This document shows positions 15,602 to 23,532 of a stretch of 27,922 nucleotides of DNA, in pieces. Location: positions 1 through 27,922 of the forward strand of contig JBMNOD010000041.1 of the NCBI GenBank assembly GCA_050942875.1, in the 5' to 3' direction. Under the pieces are notes generated by a model that saw nothing but the letters and a program-made list of their open reading frames with translations, was not told the origin of the DNA and searched no databases. The translations under genes were made by a program, and so were the position numbers. Numbering within the stretch: position 1 is the first letter of the stretch; each line of letters begins with the position of its first letter. The stretch is from JAAZAI01 sp050942875 (GTDB lineage Bacteria > Verrucomicrobiota > Kiritimatiellia > RFP12 > UBA3636).

Positions 15602-18600
15602 ATGAACCGCATCGCACTCAAAACCCTTCCCGTGGTTCTTGCGGCGTCCTGCTGCGCGGCCGCGACCCTCGATTCCGCACCCGGAAACCTCCTGTATGCG
15701 CTTTGCTTCACCAACGCCCAGCAATTCACCGAGGTGAAGCCCGGGGGCGGATGGAAGCCAACGGAAGGAGGCGCCGGCGTTCGCGCCGTTCAAATGGCCG
15801 GCGGCTTCAAAGTGGGCGGCCTCCCCGATCTCCATCGCGAGGTTCGCGTGTCGTTCGAGGTTCGCGAGTTCGCCGCGAACGCCAAGGGCAAGGACAGGCA
15901 TTGGGGCTTCACGTTTCGCGATGCAGACGGCAACCGCGCCTTCTTCCACACACGCGGCGTCGGCTGGACCTTCGACCTGACCACGCCGATGGACGCCCGC
16001 CTCGCCCGCAAAGGCGGCGGAGAGGCGGCGATCGACCGCGATGCCGACAATCCGAACTGGTCAACCGTGACGCTCGACATCACGCACCAGAACTTCTCCC
16101 TGCGCATGGACGATGAAATCTGCGTCATGGAGGGATACGCGCTCATGCCGCTCTCGGACTTCTCTTTCTACACCTACAATGTGGACTTTGAAATGCGCAA
16201 CTTCAAAATCGAAGCGCTCCCGCCCCGGACGTTCGACCTCGTCCAGGAGCCCACGTTCGTCCATGCCGGCCTCCCGCAGGGGATTTACGACGTCACCAAT
16301 CCGGTTTGCTCCGATGTCGGCGGCATCATGTTCTGGGCGCAGTCGGGCGCAACCCCCGTCTGCCGCTTCCTCGATCGCGACGGCGCCGTGAAGGCCACGT
16401 TTTCCGCAGGCGGCGAAACCGCGACCGCCAACATCGCCATGACAGGCGGGAAAAGCCTGAATTTCATCCGCAAGTTTGGCAACGGCGTCAACCGCGGCCC
16501 TGAATGGCATCACATCGCCTTCACGTGGCGCCCAGACGGCAGGGCGCGGTTTTTTGTGAACGGCATCCCCTACCCCACCGGCTTCACGGCAGGCGAACGG
16601 ATCGATTATCTTCTGCTGGGCAACGCGCTCGACAACATCACGCAAATCGAGTTCCCCAACCGCAGCCGAGACCGTCAATCGAACTGGGGCGTCCGCGACG
16701 TCCGCGTTTTCCACCGTCCCATCGAAAACCACGAAGTGCGCGACATGTTCCGCGCGAAAATGCCGATCGACATGGTGTTCGAAAACTCCGTCTACCCCAT
16801 TGGCGTTCCAACACCCGTCACCTGCATCGCCGCCCCCGGGGGATGCTATACGCGCCCAAACCCCGTCGAAGGCCCGGACATCCACGCAACCGTCGACCTG
16901 ACCACGGCCATCGAGCGAATCGTCTTGACGCACGGCGATCCAGAGCGGCCTCGGCGTGTCACGGAACGGGCGTTTCTCCCCGTGGCCAATGGCGTGACGA
17001 CGCATTCGTCCGTGCGCGTCGACAAGCCCCTCGACATCGTCTCCCTTCCCGTGACGCTCGAACCCGGCGACTACCGCCTCCTCGTCACCGTCAAGCCCCA
17101 CAAGGCCTCCACGGGGGACGCCGAAGACGCCGCCTATCTCAAGACCCTCTTCTTCTCGGCGGCTCCCGAGGTCGACCTCACCCACGTCGCCGCAACGAAG
17201 GCGGCATGGACAACCCAGGCCCCGTTCTACCGGAAGCGCTTCCGCAAGCCCGACGACATGGAGCTGAAGGACGCGGCGCTTGCAGCCGTCGCGTGGGACG
17301 GCGGCGACTATCTCGAGGGGGGCCTGGCCGGCGGGACGCGCATGTCGACGGTCGTTCCGTTCCCCAGGGAAACGCTCGGCCACCCCTGCCTCATCGAAAT
17401 AGCCTGGCCCGACGACAAGCCCCGCTCCTTCGGCCTCTACATGCACCGGGAAAAGCTGGGCTCCAACCGGGATCGGCTGCAGGCCGGCATCCAAGCCGGG
17501 CAGGAGTACCCGAGCACGAAAAAAATGCAACGGAGCCGGTTTCTCTTCTTCCCCGCCTCCACCAACTATCTTTTCGAGATGCGCACGCTCGTCTCGGGCT
17601 GGCCTGGCGCCATCGCCGAACTCTCCGTTTCCCAAATCGACGAACCGCTTCCCAAGCTCGCCATTCACAAGCCCGAGGGGCTGCCCGGCCGCCGTTTCGG
17701 ACATGTGGACGAAGACCAGACGTTCGCCAACAACCTCAACATCGACATGAACGGAAGCACGGCCGGCATCGCCTATGAACTGCTGCGCTATTACGGCTAC
17801 ACGGGGCAGAACACACTCCATTACTCCATTGCGCGCTACACGTACACGTACGGGCCTGTCGAAGGCAGCACGGGGAACTCCATGTTCCCCGACCGCCAGG
17901 GCGAACTCGGCTACGTCTTCCAGACCTTCAAGCGCAACCATGTGGACTTCATCGGCAAGATATCCCTGTCCAACGTCCCCCACATCGCCCAGTTCGGGCG
18001 CACGGAAAGCCGCTATCGCGAAAAAGGCTACCTCTGCCTCGACGCGGAAGGGCATGATCGAGCGCTTTACAACCGCGGCGCGTTCCAGGCGAATCCCGCC
18101 AATCCGGACCTGCAAGATCTTTTCATCAGCTATTTTGCCGACATGGTCGAGCGCTACGCGACGAACGGCCTTTCCGGCATCGTCTACGAGCTCGGCGGCT
18201 TCGGTTCATGGCGCGGAATCGATTATGGCTACGACGATTGGACGGTCAACGCGTTCTCCAGGGACACCGGCATCGTCCTTCCCGACGCCTGCAAGAACCG
18301 CGAAGGGGCCGAGGCCGCAGGCCGGATCGATCGTGCCGTCTACCGGGCGCGCTACGATTTCCTCACAAGCACCAATTCTCCCGTCCGAGCCGAATGGCTC
18401 CGCTGGAGAGCCGGCGTGGTCACCGCGTTCGTCGAAAAACTCTTCGCGTTCTTCAGCTCCTGCAATCCCGACATGCGCCTGTTTCTGACCATTCCCGCCG
18501 GGAACGAGGACATCTATGCAAACAACGGCATCGACGCCGACGCGCTGGCCAAAACCCCCAACGTGGCCCTCTCCCTCGACCGCAACTACACCGGAGCCCG

Positions 18601-19978
18601 TTGGCAACGCTTCCGGGGCAATCCCGAATGCAGGCTCAACGAAACGCTCTACGACCTGGACAACCCACGCCACCTCGACATCAAGGCCCGATACGGAGCG
18701 ATTCCGCTCGTTTTCTCGTCCGCCTCCTACTTCGAGACATTCACAAAAACCCTCGACAACGACAGATTCCCGGCCTACTTCCAAAATGCCGACGTGAAAC
18801 CCTGGGGCCGCTACTTCCTCAAAGAGCTCTCGTTCAACCTGGGCATCGGCGACGTCCTGGAGAACGCCATCGGCATGCAGCCCCTGGGAACCCTCGGCGC
18901 AGAGGAAGAGACACGCGAATGGACGCAGGCCTTCTGCGCCCTCCCCGCCCTCCCCTTCAACGACATGGGCGGCGTCGCCGACCCGGTGGTCGGCCGCTGT
19001 CTTCCCACAAGCGGCGGAACGTATTTCTACGTCGTCAACATGCATCATACGCCCATGACGGCGAGGATTTCCCTGGCCGGCAACCGAAAAATCCCGGTTT
19101 ACCTCGATCTCTCGACCGACGCCGAAAGCACGTCCGAAACGATCGATCTCCTGCCCTATCAGTTGCGCTCTTTTCTCATCAAAGGCGTGAATGTCGATTT
19201 CGACCCGCTCCGCGTGACGTTTTCGGAGGAGGCGCGGCGCGCTTACGACGAGCGCCTCGCCCAATTGGCCGAGGCCCGGCGCGTTTTCAATGAAAACAAC
19301 ATCCCGCACCAAGAGGAGGACGCCATCATCGAAGCCGCCCGGACGGCCGTTGCCGAAGGACGCCTCGTCGAAGCGCACCGCCTGCTCTACAGCTACGACC
19401 TCAACGCGCTCGTCGACAGGTTTCGCGAAATCGACAAGGTGATCGAGGAACGACGCATGAACCAGCGCGGACGCTTTGCCGTCAACTGCGGCAACCCCTC
19501 CTTCTCCATGGTCGGCGGGCAGCTCTTCTCGCCTGACAAAAGCTACGATGGCAAATCCTACGGCCACTATGGGAAACACTGCAACAGCACCTCGCGCGAT
19601 GTCACCGAACTTGCAGCCGGCACCACGTTCGCCTCGCTCTACGAGTCCGAGGCCTACGACTTCGACGGCTACAAGTTCCACGTTGAAACGCCCGGCAAGT
19701 ATCGGGTCAGGCTTTACATGAAATGCGGTTGGAAAAGCGATTGGAAAGGCAATTGGTGGGTTGTGAACATTCGCGCCAACGACGAGCCGCTTTGGAATTC
19801 ATTGGATCTCTACGAGCAACAGGGCGGAGACTACAACCGCCCGGCGGTGATTGAAAAGGAAGTCGCCGTTGGCGAAGATGGAATCCTTGATCTCTCGTTC
19901 ACCTGTCTGCCCGGACTGAAAAGCAATTCCACCGTCCGCCTCCTCAACGGCATCGAAATCGAACGCATTCCCGACTAG
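15602..19978 (+). CDS. Large secreted multidomain protein, putative glycoside hydrolase
   Basis: A 1,458-residue exported protein. A signal peptide (about residues 1-22) is followed by a beta-rich domain. A LamG/concanavalin-like domain follows (about 230-385, with EWHHIAFTWRPDGRARFFVNG). Beta-sandwich regions with DYRLLVTV extend to about 690. A central domain at about 695-1150 resembles a TIM-barrel hydrolase (FGHVDEDQTF, GYVFQTFKRNHVDFIGKI, GLSGIVYELGGFGSWRGIDY, MRLFLTIPAGNED). A helical linker lies at about 1200-1285. A malectin-like C-terminal domain spans about 1290-1455. Glu in VYELGG is a candidate catalytic residue but is unproven, and no known GH family is recognised with confidence. 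AAAGG lies 6 nt before ATG 15602; the open frame starting at 15554 overlaps the promoter. It is followed 56 nt later by a CBM9-like lipoprotein. Confidence 0.72.
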   Translation: MNRIALKTLPVVLAASCCAAATLDSAPGNLLYALCFTNAQQFTEVKPGGGWKPTEGGAGVRAVQMAGGFKVGGLPDLHREVRVSFEVREFAANAKGKDRHWGFTFRDADGNRAFFHTRGVGWTFDLTTPMDARLARKGGGEAAIDRDADNPNWSTVTLDITHQNFSLRMDDEICVMEGYALMPLSDFSFYTYNVDFEMRNFKIEALPPRTFDLVQEPTFVHAGLPQGIYDVTNPVCSDVGGIMFWAQSGATPVCRFLDRDGAVKATFSAGGETATANIAMTGGKSLNFIRKFGNGVNRGPEWHHIAFTWRPDGRARFFVNGIPYPTGFTAGERIDYLLLGNALDNITQIEFPNRSRDRQSNWGVRDVRVFHRPIENHEVRDMFRAKMPIDMVFENSVYPIGVPTPVTCIAAPGGCYTRPNPVEGPDIHATVDLTTAIERIVLTHGDPERPRRVTERAFLPVANGVTTHSSVRVDKPLDIVSLPVTLEPGDYRLLVTVKPHKASTGDAEDAAYLKTLFFSAAPEVDLTHVAATKAAWTTQAPFYRKRFRKPDDMELKDAALAAVAWDGGDYLEGGLAGGTRMSTVVPFPRETLGHPCLIEIAWPDDKPRSFGLYMHREKLGSNRDRLQAGIQAGQEYPSTKKMQRSRFLFFPASTNYLFEMRTLVSGWPGAIAELSVSQIDEPLPKLAIHKPEGLPGRRFGHVDEDQTFANNLNIDMNGSTAGIAYELLRYYGYTGQNTLHYSIARYTYTYGPVEGSTGNSMFPDRQGELGYVFQTFKRNHVDFIGKISLSNVPHIAQFGRTESRYREKGYLCLDAEGHDRALYNRGAFQANPANPDLQDLFISYFADMVERYATNGLSGIVYELGGFGSWRGIDYGYDDWTVNAFSRDTGIVLPDACKNREGAEAAGRIDRAVYRARYDFLTSTNSPVRAEWLRWRAGVVTAFVEKLFAFFSSCNPDMRLFLTIPAGNEDIYANNGIDADALAKTPNVALSLDRNYTGARWQRFRGNPECRLNETLYDLDNPRHLDIKARYGAIPLVFSSASYFETFTKTLDNDRFPAYFQNADVKPWGRYFLKELSFNLGIGDVLENAIGMQPLGTLGAEEETREWTQAFCALPALPFNDMGGVADPVVGRCLPTSGGTYFYVVNMHHTPMTARISLAGNRKIPVYLDLSTDAESTSETIDLLPYQLRSFLIKGVNVDFDPLRVTFSEEARRAYDERLAQLAEARRVFNENNIPHQEEDAIIEAARTAVAEGRLVEAHRLLYSYDLNALVDRFREIDKVIEERRMNQRGRFAVNCGNPSFSMVGGQLFSPDKSYDGKSYGHYGKHCNSTSRDVTELAAGTTFASLYESEAYDFDGYKFHVETPGKYRVRLYMKCGWKSDWKGNWWVVNIRANDEPLWNSLDLYEQQGGDYNRPAVIEKEVAVGEDGILDLSFTCLPGLKSNSTVRLLNGIEIERIPD

Positions 19979-20034
19979 CGGCAAACGGAGACACGCCGTC
20001 TCGCCGCACGGGAAACGATTGTGAAAGAAATGAA

Positions 20035-20775
20035 ATGAGCGAAAACAGCAAACCCACCCTTCCAATCCTCGCCGCAATCCTCGCTTTCCTTGTCGCAGGC
20101 TGCGCAAGCCCCTCAAGACCGCCGTCCCGACCCAGCCTCGTCGCCGTTCGGCTCCCCGACGGAGGAACCTCGGATTTCAAGTCATGGGAACACGTGGCAA
20201 AACACCCGTTCATGGAACTGGGCGACTACATCCTCCGAAACCCTGTCCAGATCGCCTTCGCCTGGGATGACGACGCGCTCTATTTCCACTTTGAAGCGCA
20301 GGACGACGACATCTTCAACGAGGCGCCAGACAGCATAACCAGCGGCGTGTTCCTCTGGGGAGACTGCATCGAACTCTTCCTCCAGCCCGAGGGAGAGCGA
20401 GGGTACTTGGAATTCCACTTCACCCCCGCCGGCTTTTCCGGCGCGATCTTCTTTCCCTCCCGGGGCCGCCGCATGCCGTGGGACGTGAAGTACATCCCCA
20501 TGGAAGGCTTGTCCTCCACGCTTGAAATTTCCGGAACGCTGAACGACATGTCCGACACGGACGCCGCCTGGCGAGGCATTTGCCGCATTCCCTGGAACGC
20601 CATCCGCCAGCGGTTCCCCAATTACGAGCCGGGCGAGCCCCTCCGCGTCCAATCGACCAGCATCGCCTACTCGATCCATTCGGATGGAGACGAAAAATCC
20701 CAGCTCCACCATGTCCCCGGCTCGTGGGCCGATCCCCACCATCTTCCAAACTGGAGCCCGCTTGCCTTCGAATGA
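20035..20775 (+). CDS. CBM9-like lipoprotein
   Basis: A 246-residue exported protein with a lipoprotein signal peptide: a hydrophobic stretch and lipobox VAGC, with the lipidated Cys near residue 23. The mature part is a family-9-like carbohydrate-binding domain. IAFAWDDDALYFHFEAQDDDI, WGDCIELFLQPEG, YLEFHFTPAG and GTLNDMSDTDAAWRGICRIP match, segment by segment, the protein encoded at 4924-5649, so the two are paralogous. It follows the large secreted protein by 56 nt on the same strand and is probably in its operon. Inferred role: surface-tethered glycan binding next to the hydrolase. No strong ribosome site is seen; GTGAAAG lies about 8 nt upstream. Confidence 0.78.
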   Translation: MSENSKPTLPILAAILAFLVAGCASPSRPPSRPSLVAVRLPDGGTSDFKSWEHVAKHPFMELGDYILRNPVQIAFAWDDDALYFHFEAQDDDIFNEAPDSITSGVFLWGDCIELFLQPEGERGYLEFHFTPAGFSGAIFFPSRGRRMPWDVKYIPMEGLSSTLEISGTLNDMSDTDAAWRGICRIPWNAIRQRFPNYEPGEPLRVQSTSIAYSIHSDGDEKSQLHHVPGSWADPHHLPNWSPLAFE

Positions 20776-20888
20776 AAGCCGAAACCTTCAAATGCAAGCT
20801 CAACGCCGCCCCCAAGGACATCCGTCCCGGTGCGACCTTCTAAAGCCGTCCGCCGTCCGATCGAGCGTCCCGTCGGTTCGTTCTCCGG

Positions 20889-21509
20889 CTAACGACGCGC
20901 GCCGTCCAAAAAGAGAAAGTGGCCAACGCCATGGGATCGCGGGATCTCGCCGTCTTCCCTGGGGTTGTCGCCTACCGTGCAAATTCTCGCGGGATCAAAG
21001 GGAATCTGGTCAAGCGCGCGCTGCCAGACGCCGGGTTCGCCCTTGCAGCCGCGCAACTTGTCCGTTCCGAAAACCCGCCTGAACACCGACGAGCCAAGCT
21101 CGTCCGCCAAGCCGCAACGCTTGAGTTTCATGAGACACCCGGCGTAGGGATTGTTGCTGACGACGATGAGCGTCTTCCCTGCATCGTGAAGGGCGCGGGC
21201 AAGCGAGACGGCATCCTCGTAAGGCGCGAGATGCTCGAGATGCCACGCCCACATGCGTTCCCAAGCCGTCCTGGCAGGCAGTCCGAAGGCGGAAATGAAG
21301 TCCGGGTAGTCCCAAAAGGGAAGATCGCGGACCACCTGTGCGATCGCGTTTTCCGCCTTCGTTCGGCTCCAGCCACGCGCGACGAGCAGGTCGCGGAAAA
21401 TGGGGAACAGGAAATTGCCGTGAAGAAAAGTCGAGGGAGCCAGGTCAACGTAATGCGTGAGCGTGCCGTCGATGTCGAAAATGTAGCAGTCGCTGTCAGG
21501 AATGTCCAT
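20889..21509 (-). CDS. HAD-superfamily hydrolase
   Basis: A 206-residue haloacid-dehalogenase-type phosphatase. Motif I is YIFDIDGTLTHY (about residues 9-20), with nucleophile and acid Asp in the usual DxD spacing. Motif II is LIVVSNN, the motif III Lys is near LRGCKGEP, and motif IV is TVGDNPREDGE. The helical insertion after motif I is a C1-type cap. The substrate is probably a small phosphorylated metabolite. ATG at 21509 begins just before motif I but has no ribosome site. The longer start at 21596 adds 29 residues without HAD character and lies about 30 nt after a predicted transcription start, so it cannot be excluded. It is divergent from the ADP-ribosylglycohydrolase gene. The 113 nt between its end and the convergent lipoprotein gene shows no feature. 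Confidence 0.85.
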   Translation of the reverse strand: MDIPDSDCYIFDIDGTLTHYVDLAPSTFLHGNFLFPIFRDLLVARGWSRTKAENAIAQVVRDLPFWDYPDFISAFGLPARTAWERMWAWHLEHLAPYEDAVSLARALHDAGKTLIVVSNNPYAGCLMKLKRCGLADELGSSVFRRVFGTDKLRGCKGEPGVWQRALDQIPFDPARICTVGDNPREDGEIPRSHGVGHFLFLDGARR

Positions 21510-21632
21510 GATGTCGAAGGTGGAAAACCGGTGGTGGAAGAAATGGCTCTTCGGGGATTTGCATGGGAATTTTCTTGTCCCCCCGTGCCATTTCATTGAT
21601 CAGATGCGATAACCTTTCCCATTCACGGCATC

Positions 21633-21662
21633 ATGATAATCCCTCTGACGGAAATTTGTCAA
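21633..21662 (-). promoter_or_regulatory. Promoter of the HAD hydrolase gene
   Basis: On the minus strand, TTGACA (21662-21657, perfect) and TATCAT (21638-21633, five of six) are separated by 18 bp. Transcription would begin near 21626. It lies back-to-back with the rightward promoter at 21684, with the -35 hexamers 21 bp apart. Confidence 0.6.
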
Positions 21663-21683
21663 CACGTATTGCAATCGTCGGGC

Positions 21684-21712
21684 TTGACTGTCGTCGTCCG
21701 CTGATTTATCAT
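21684..21712 (+). promoter_or_regulatory. Promoter of the ADP-ribosylglycohydrolase gene
   Basis: TTGACT (21684-21689, five of six) and TATCAT (21707-21712, five of six) are separated by 17 bp. The ATG at 21722 is 10 nt after the -10, so transcription would start about 3 nt before the start codon and give a leaderless mRNA. The in-frame ATG at 21713 would lie upstream of the transcript. Confidence 0.65.
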
Positions 21713-21721
21713 ATGGCGCCT

Positions 21722-23227
21722 ATGACTGCTGAATTGACTTGTCGTGATCGCGTTGAAGGCTGCTGGGCGGGCAAGTGCCTGGCTGGCGCAATCGGCATGC
21801 CCTATGAAGGCGTTCCGCATTCCCCGCACCTTCGTCCAGAGCAAATCCACGTGCAGGACGTCCCGAACGACGACCTTGAGCTGCAACTTGTATGGCTGCT
21901 TGCCATGGAGCGGCATGGATTGTCGCTGCGGGCTCGGGATTTGATCCGGCCCTGGATTGACGACATTCAGTTCGGGTGCGATGAATACAGCATCGCGCTG
22001 CGCAATCTGCGCCATGGCGTGATGCCGCCGGAAAGCGGCTGCGCGGACAACCCCTTCGTCGATGGCATGGGCGCGGCGATCCGCTCCGAAATCTGGGCGG
22101 CGCTTTTCCCGGGACGTCCCGATGCCGCCGCGTTCTTCGCGTCGCAGGATGCCACGGTGGATCATTGGGGCGACGGCGTCTGGGCCGAGGTCTTGCTGGC
22201 CTCGGCCGAAAGCCGGATGTTCGCCGGCGTCGACATGGTCTCGGCGCTGCGACAGTCGCTCGACGACGTGCCACCCGCCACGCGACTGCGGAAGACGCTT
22301 GAGGAGGTCTTCGCCCTGCGCGACTTGGCGCTCGACGCCGAGACCGCCAAGGCACGGCTGGTGCCGAAGGTTCATCACCACAACTTCACCGACTGCGTCA
22401 TGAACCTGGCCTACATCGTCTATGCATTGCTCTGGGGCGACGGGGACTTCATCCGAACAGTCTTGCTGGCCGTCAACTGCGGGCGAGACACCGACTGCAC
22501 CGCCGCCACGGTCGGCGCCATCCTCGGCACCGTCCACGGCACACGTGCCATTCCGAAAGAATTGTTTCAAAAGCTTTCGCCGACGCTGACGTTCAGCGAA
22601 CAGATCGGCCGCATCGCAGGCATGCCGCAGTCGCTCGCCGAATTGACGGGCCGGACGCTGGCGCTGCGCGAACGGCTCGCCCCCGAGCTTCCCGCCGAAC
22701 CGTATCCGGCCTACCAGCCCTGTCCACACGTCCCTCCAGCAGGACATGATCGGGCGCAATGGCTTTTGCTCGACGCGCCGGAACCTGAAATCGCCGCCAT
22801 TCGCGAAGAGCTGTTGCGCACGGGCTCCTGCCCGGAGCGTCTGAAGCACCAGGTGGTCGTCAGCGAAGGATTGACGCTCGATCTTTCGGCCTACGCCCGC
22901 GATGCCGGCATGCTGAACCTCTTTTCGTTTCTCCATGTTGAAAACAGCGACATTCCACCCGATGAAGTTGTCGTTTCGGCGACGGCCGATGTGGGCATGA
23001 CGATGTGGCTCGACCATGCGCGCCTTCTCAACCACCACTCACGCCATCTCTCGATACCATCCTTCCATCGAGCCGAAGGCGGCGCCGCTTTCCTGCATCC
23101 GCTCAAGCAAGGCGACCGCAAGCTCGTCCACATCAAGCTCTACTCCTGTCTTCCGCCGTTGACCTGCACGCTGATGTTTGGCAACTTGCGAAATGACCCG
23201 CTTGACGGATTCAAGCTGAAGATCTAG
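21722..23227 (+). CDS. ADP-ribosylglycohydrolase-family protein
   Basis: A 501-residue protein. The N-terminal half (about residues 5-320) is an ADP-ribosylglycohydrolase (DraG/ARH) fold: RVEGCWAGKCLAGAIGMPYEG at the start, NDDLELQLVWL in place of the (S/T)DDT metal site, and CGRDTDCTAATVGAILG, keeping the DTD metal ligands. The remaining 180 residues are an unassigned C-terminal extension with beta-rich segments. Classical members remove ADP-ribose from proteins or small molecules using two Mg ions. This DDLELQ variant also occurs among DraG-like proteins of carbohydrate-degrading bacteria, where the substrate is unknown. No ribosome site is present and the promoter is 10 nt upstream. No NAD-dependent ADP-ribosyltransferase partner is seen in the window. 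Confidence 0.82.
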   Translation: MTAELTCRDRVEGCWAGKCLAGAIGMPYEGVPHSPHLRPEQIHVQDVPNDDLELQLVWLLAMERHGLSLRARDLIRPWIDDIQFGCDEYSIALRNLRHGVMPPESGCADNPFVDGMGAAIRSEIWAALFPGRPDAAAFFASQDATVDHWGDGVWAEVLLASAESRMFAGVDMVSALRQSLDDVPPATRLRKTLEEVFALRDLALDAETAKARLVPKVHHHNFTDCVMNLAYIVYALLWGDGDFIRTVLLAVNCGRDTDCTAATVGAILGTVHGTRAIPKELFQKLSPTLTFSEQIGRIAGMPQSLAELTGRTLALRERLAPELPAEPYPAYQPCPHVPPAGHDRAQWLLLDAPEPEIAAIREELLRTGSCPERLKHQVVVSEGLTLDLSAYARDAGMLNLFSFLHVENSDIPPDEVVVSATADVGMTMWLDHARLLNHHSRHLSIPSFHRAEGGAAFLHPLKQGDRKLVHIKLYSCLPPLTCTLMFGNLRNDPLDGFKLKI

Positions 23228-23307
23228 GCGACGATGTTGGGGCGATCTGTCCGGGCAAGAAAAAATGGACTTGCACACAAGGGGCGAAATATGGCACCAT
23301 CTGGGGC

Positions 23308-23388
23308 ATGACAACACAGGCCATCCGCATTTCCCTTCGACTGACGAGCCTCGCCTTGCGTTTCCGCGGGGTTTCTTCTTTTGCGTAG
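23308..23388 (+). CDS. Leucine leader peptide of leuA
   Basis: A 26-codon open frame, ATG 23308 to TAG 23386-23388. It contains four Leu codons (10, 12, 15, 17: CTT, CTG, CTC, TTG), two Ile and one Val, and ends LRFRGVSSFA. Its 3' codons 19-23 form one arm of the antiterminator, the classic arrangement for ribosome-mediated attenuation. A candidate promoter is TTGCAC (23271-23276) with CACCAT (23295-23300), 18 bp apart. The -10 is weak and would place the ATG 8 nt downstream. GGGG is too close to the ATG to be a good ribosome site. The peptide is expected to be regulatory and not otherwise functional. Confidence 0.7.
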   Translation: MTTQAIRISLRLTSLALRFRGVSSFA

Positions 23389-23468
23389 TCGAAAAGGCCA
23401 GTCTTGGGAATTGCGCGCAGAAGCCCCGCGGACATCGTTCAGATGCCGGGGGGCTTTCTCTTGTTCCC
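23363..23468 (+). terminator. leuA attenuator: antiterminator and intrinsic terminator
   Basis: Arm 23363-23376 (TCCGCGGGGTTTCT) pairs with 23419-23432 (AGAAGCCCCGCGGA) over 14 bp with one G-U pair, forming the antiterminator. The same 3' arm can instead pair as AAGCCCCGCGG (23421-23431) with CCGGGGGGCTT (23446-23456), 10 of 11 pairs. An inner CATC/GATG stem and loop GTTCA complete this hairpin, and the T-rich TTCTCTTGTT follows. The two folds are mutually exclusive. Stalling at the first Leu codons leaves the 5' arm free and favours read-through; reaching the TAG covers it and favours termination. Confidence 0.75.
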
Positions 23469-23532
23469 CTCCCCATCCAACCCCAACCCGTTTTCAATTC
23501 AACACAGACGCAAGAACACAGGAGACGACACC

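Noticed and set aside
16061..18115. 684-codon minus-strand open frame
   Set aside because: Antisense shadow of the large secreted protein, whose frame has a signal peptide and recognisable domains.
23228..23532. T-box riboswitch upstream of leuA
   Set aside because: No T-box consensus (GGGTGGnACCGCG-like) or specifier loop is visible, and the leader-peptide model explains the hairpins.
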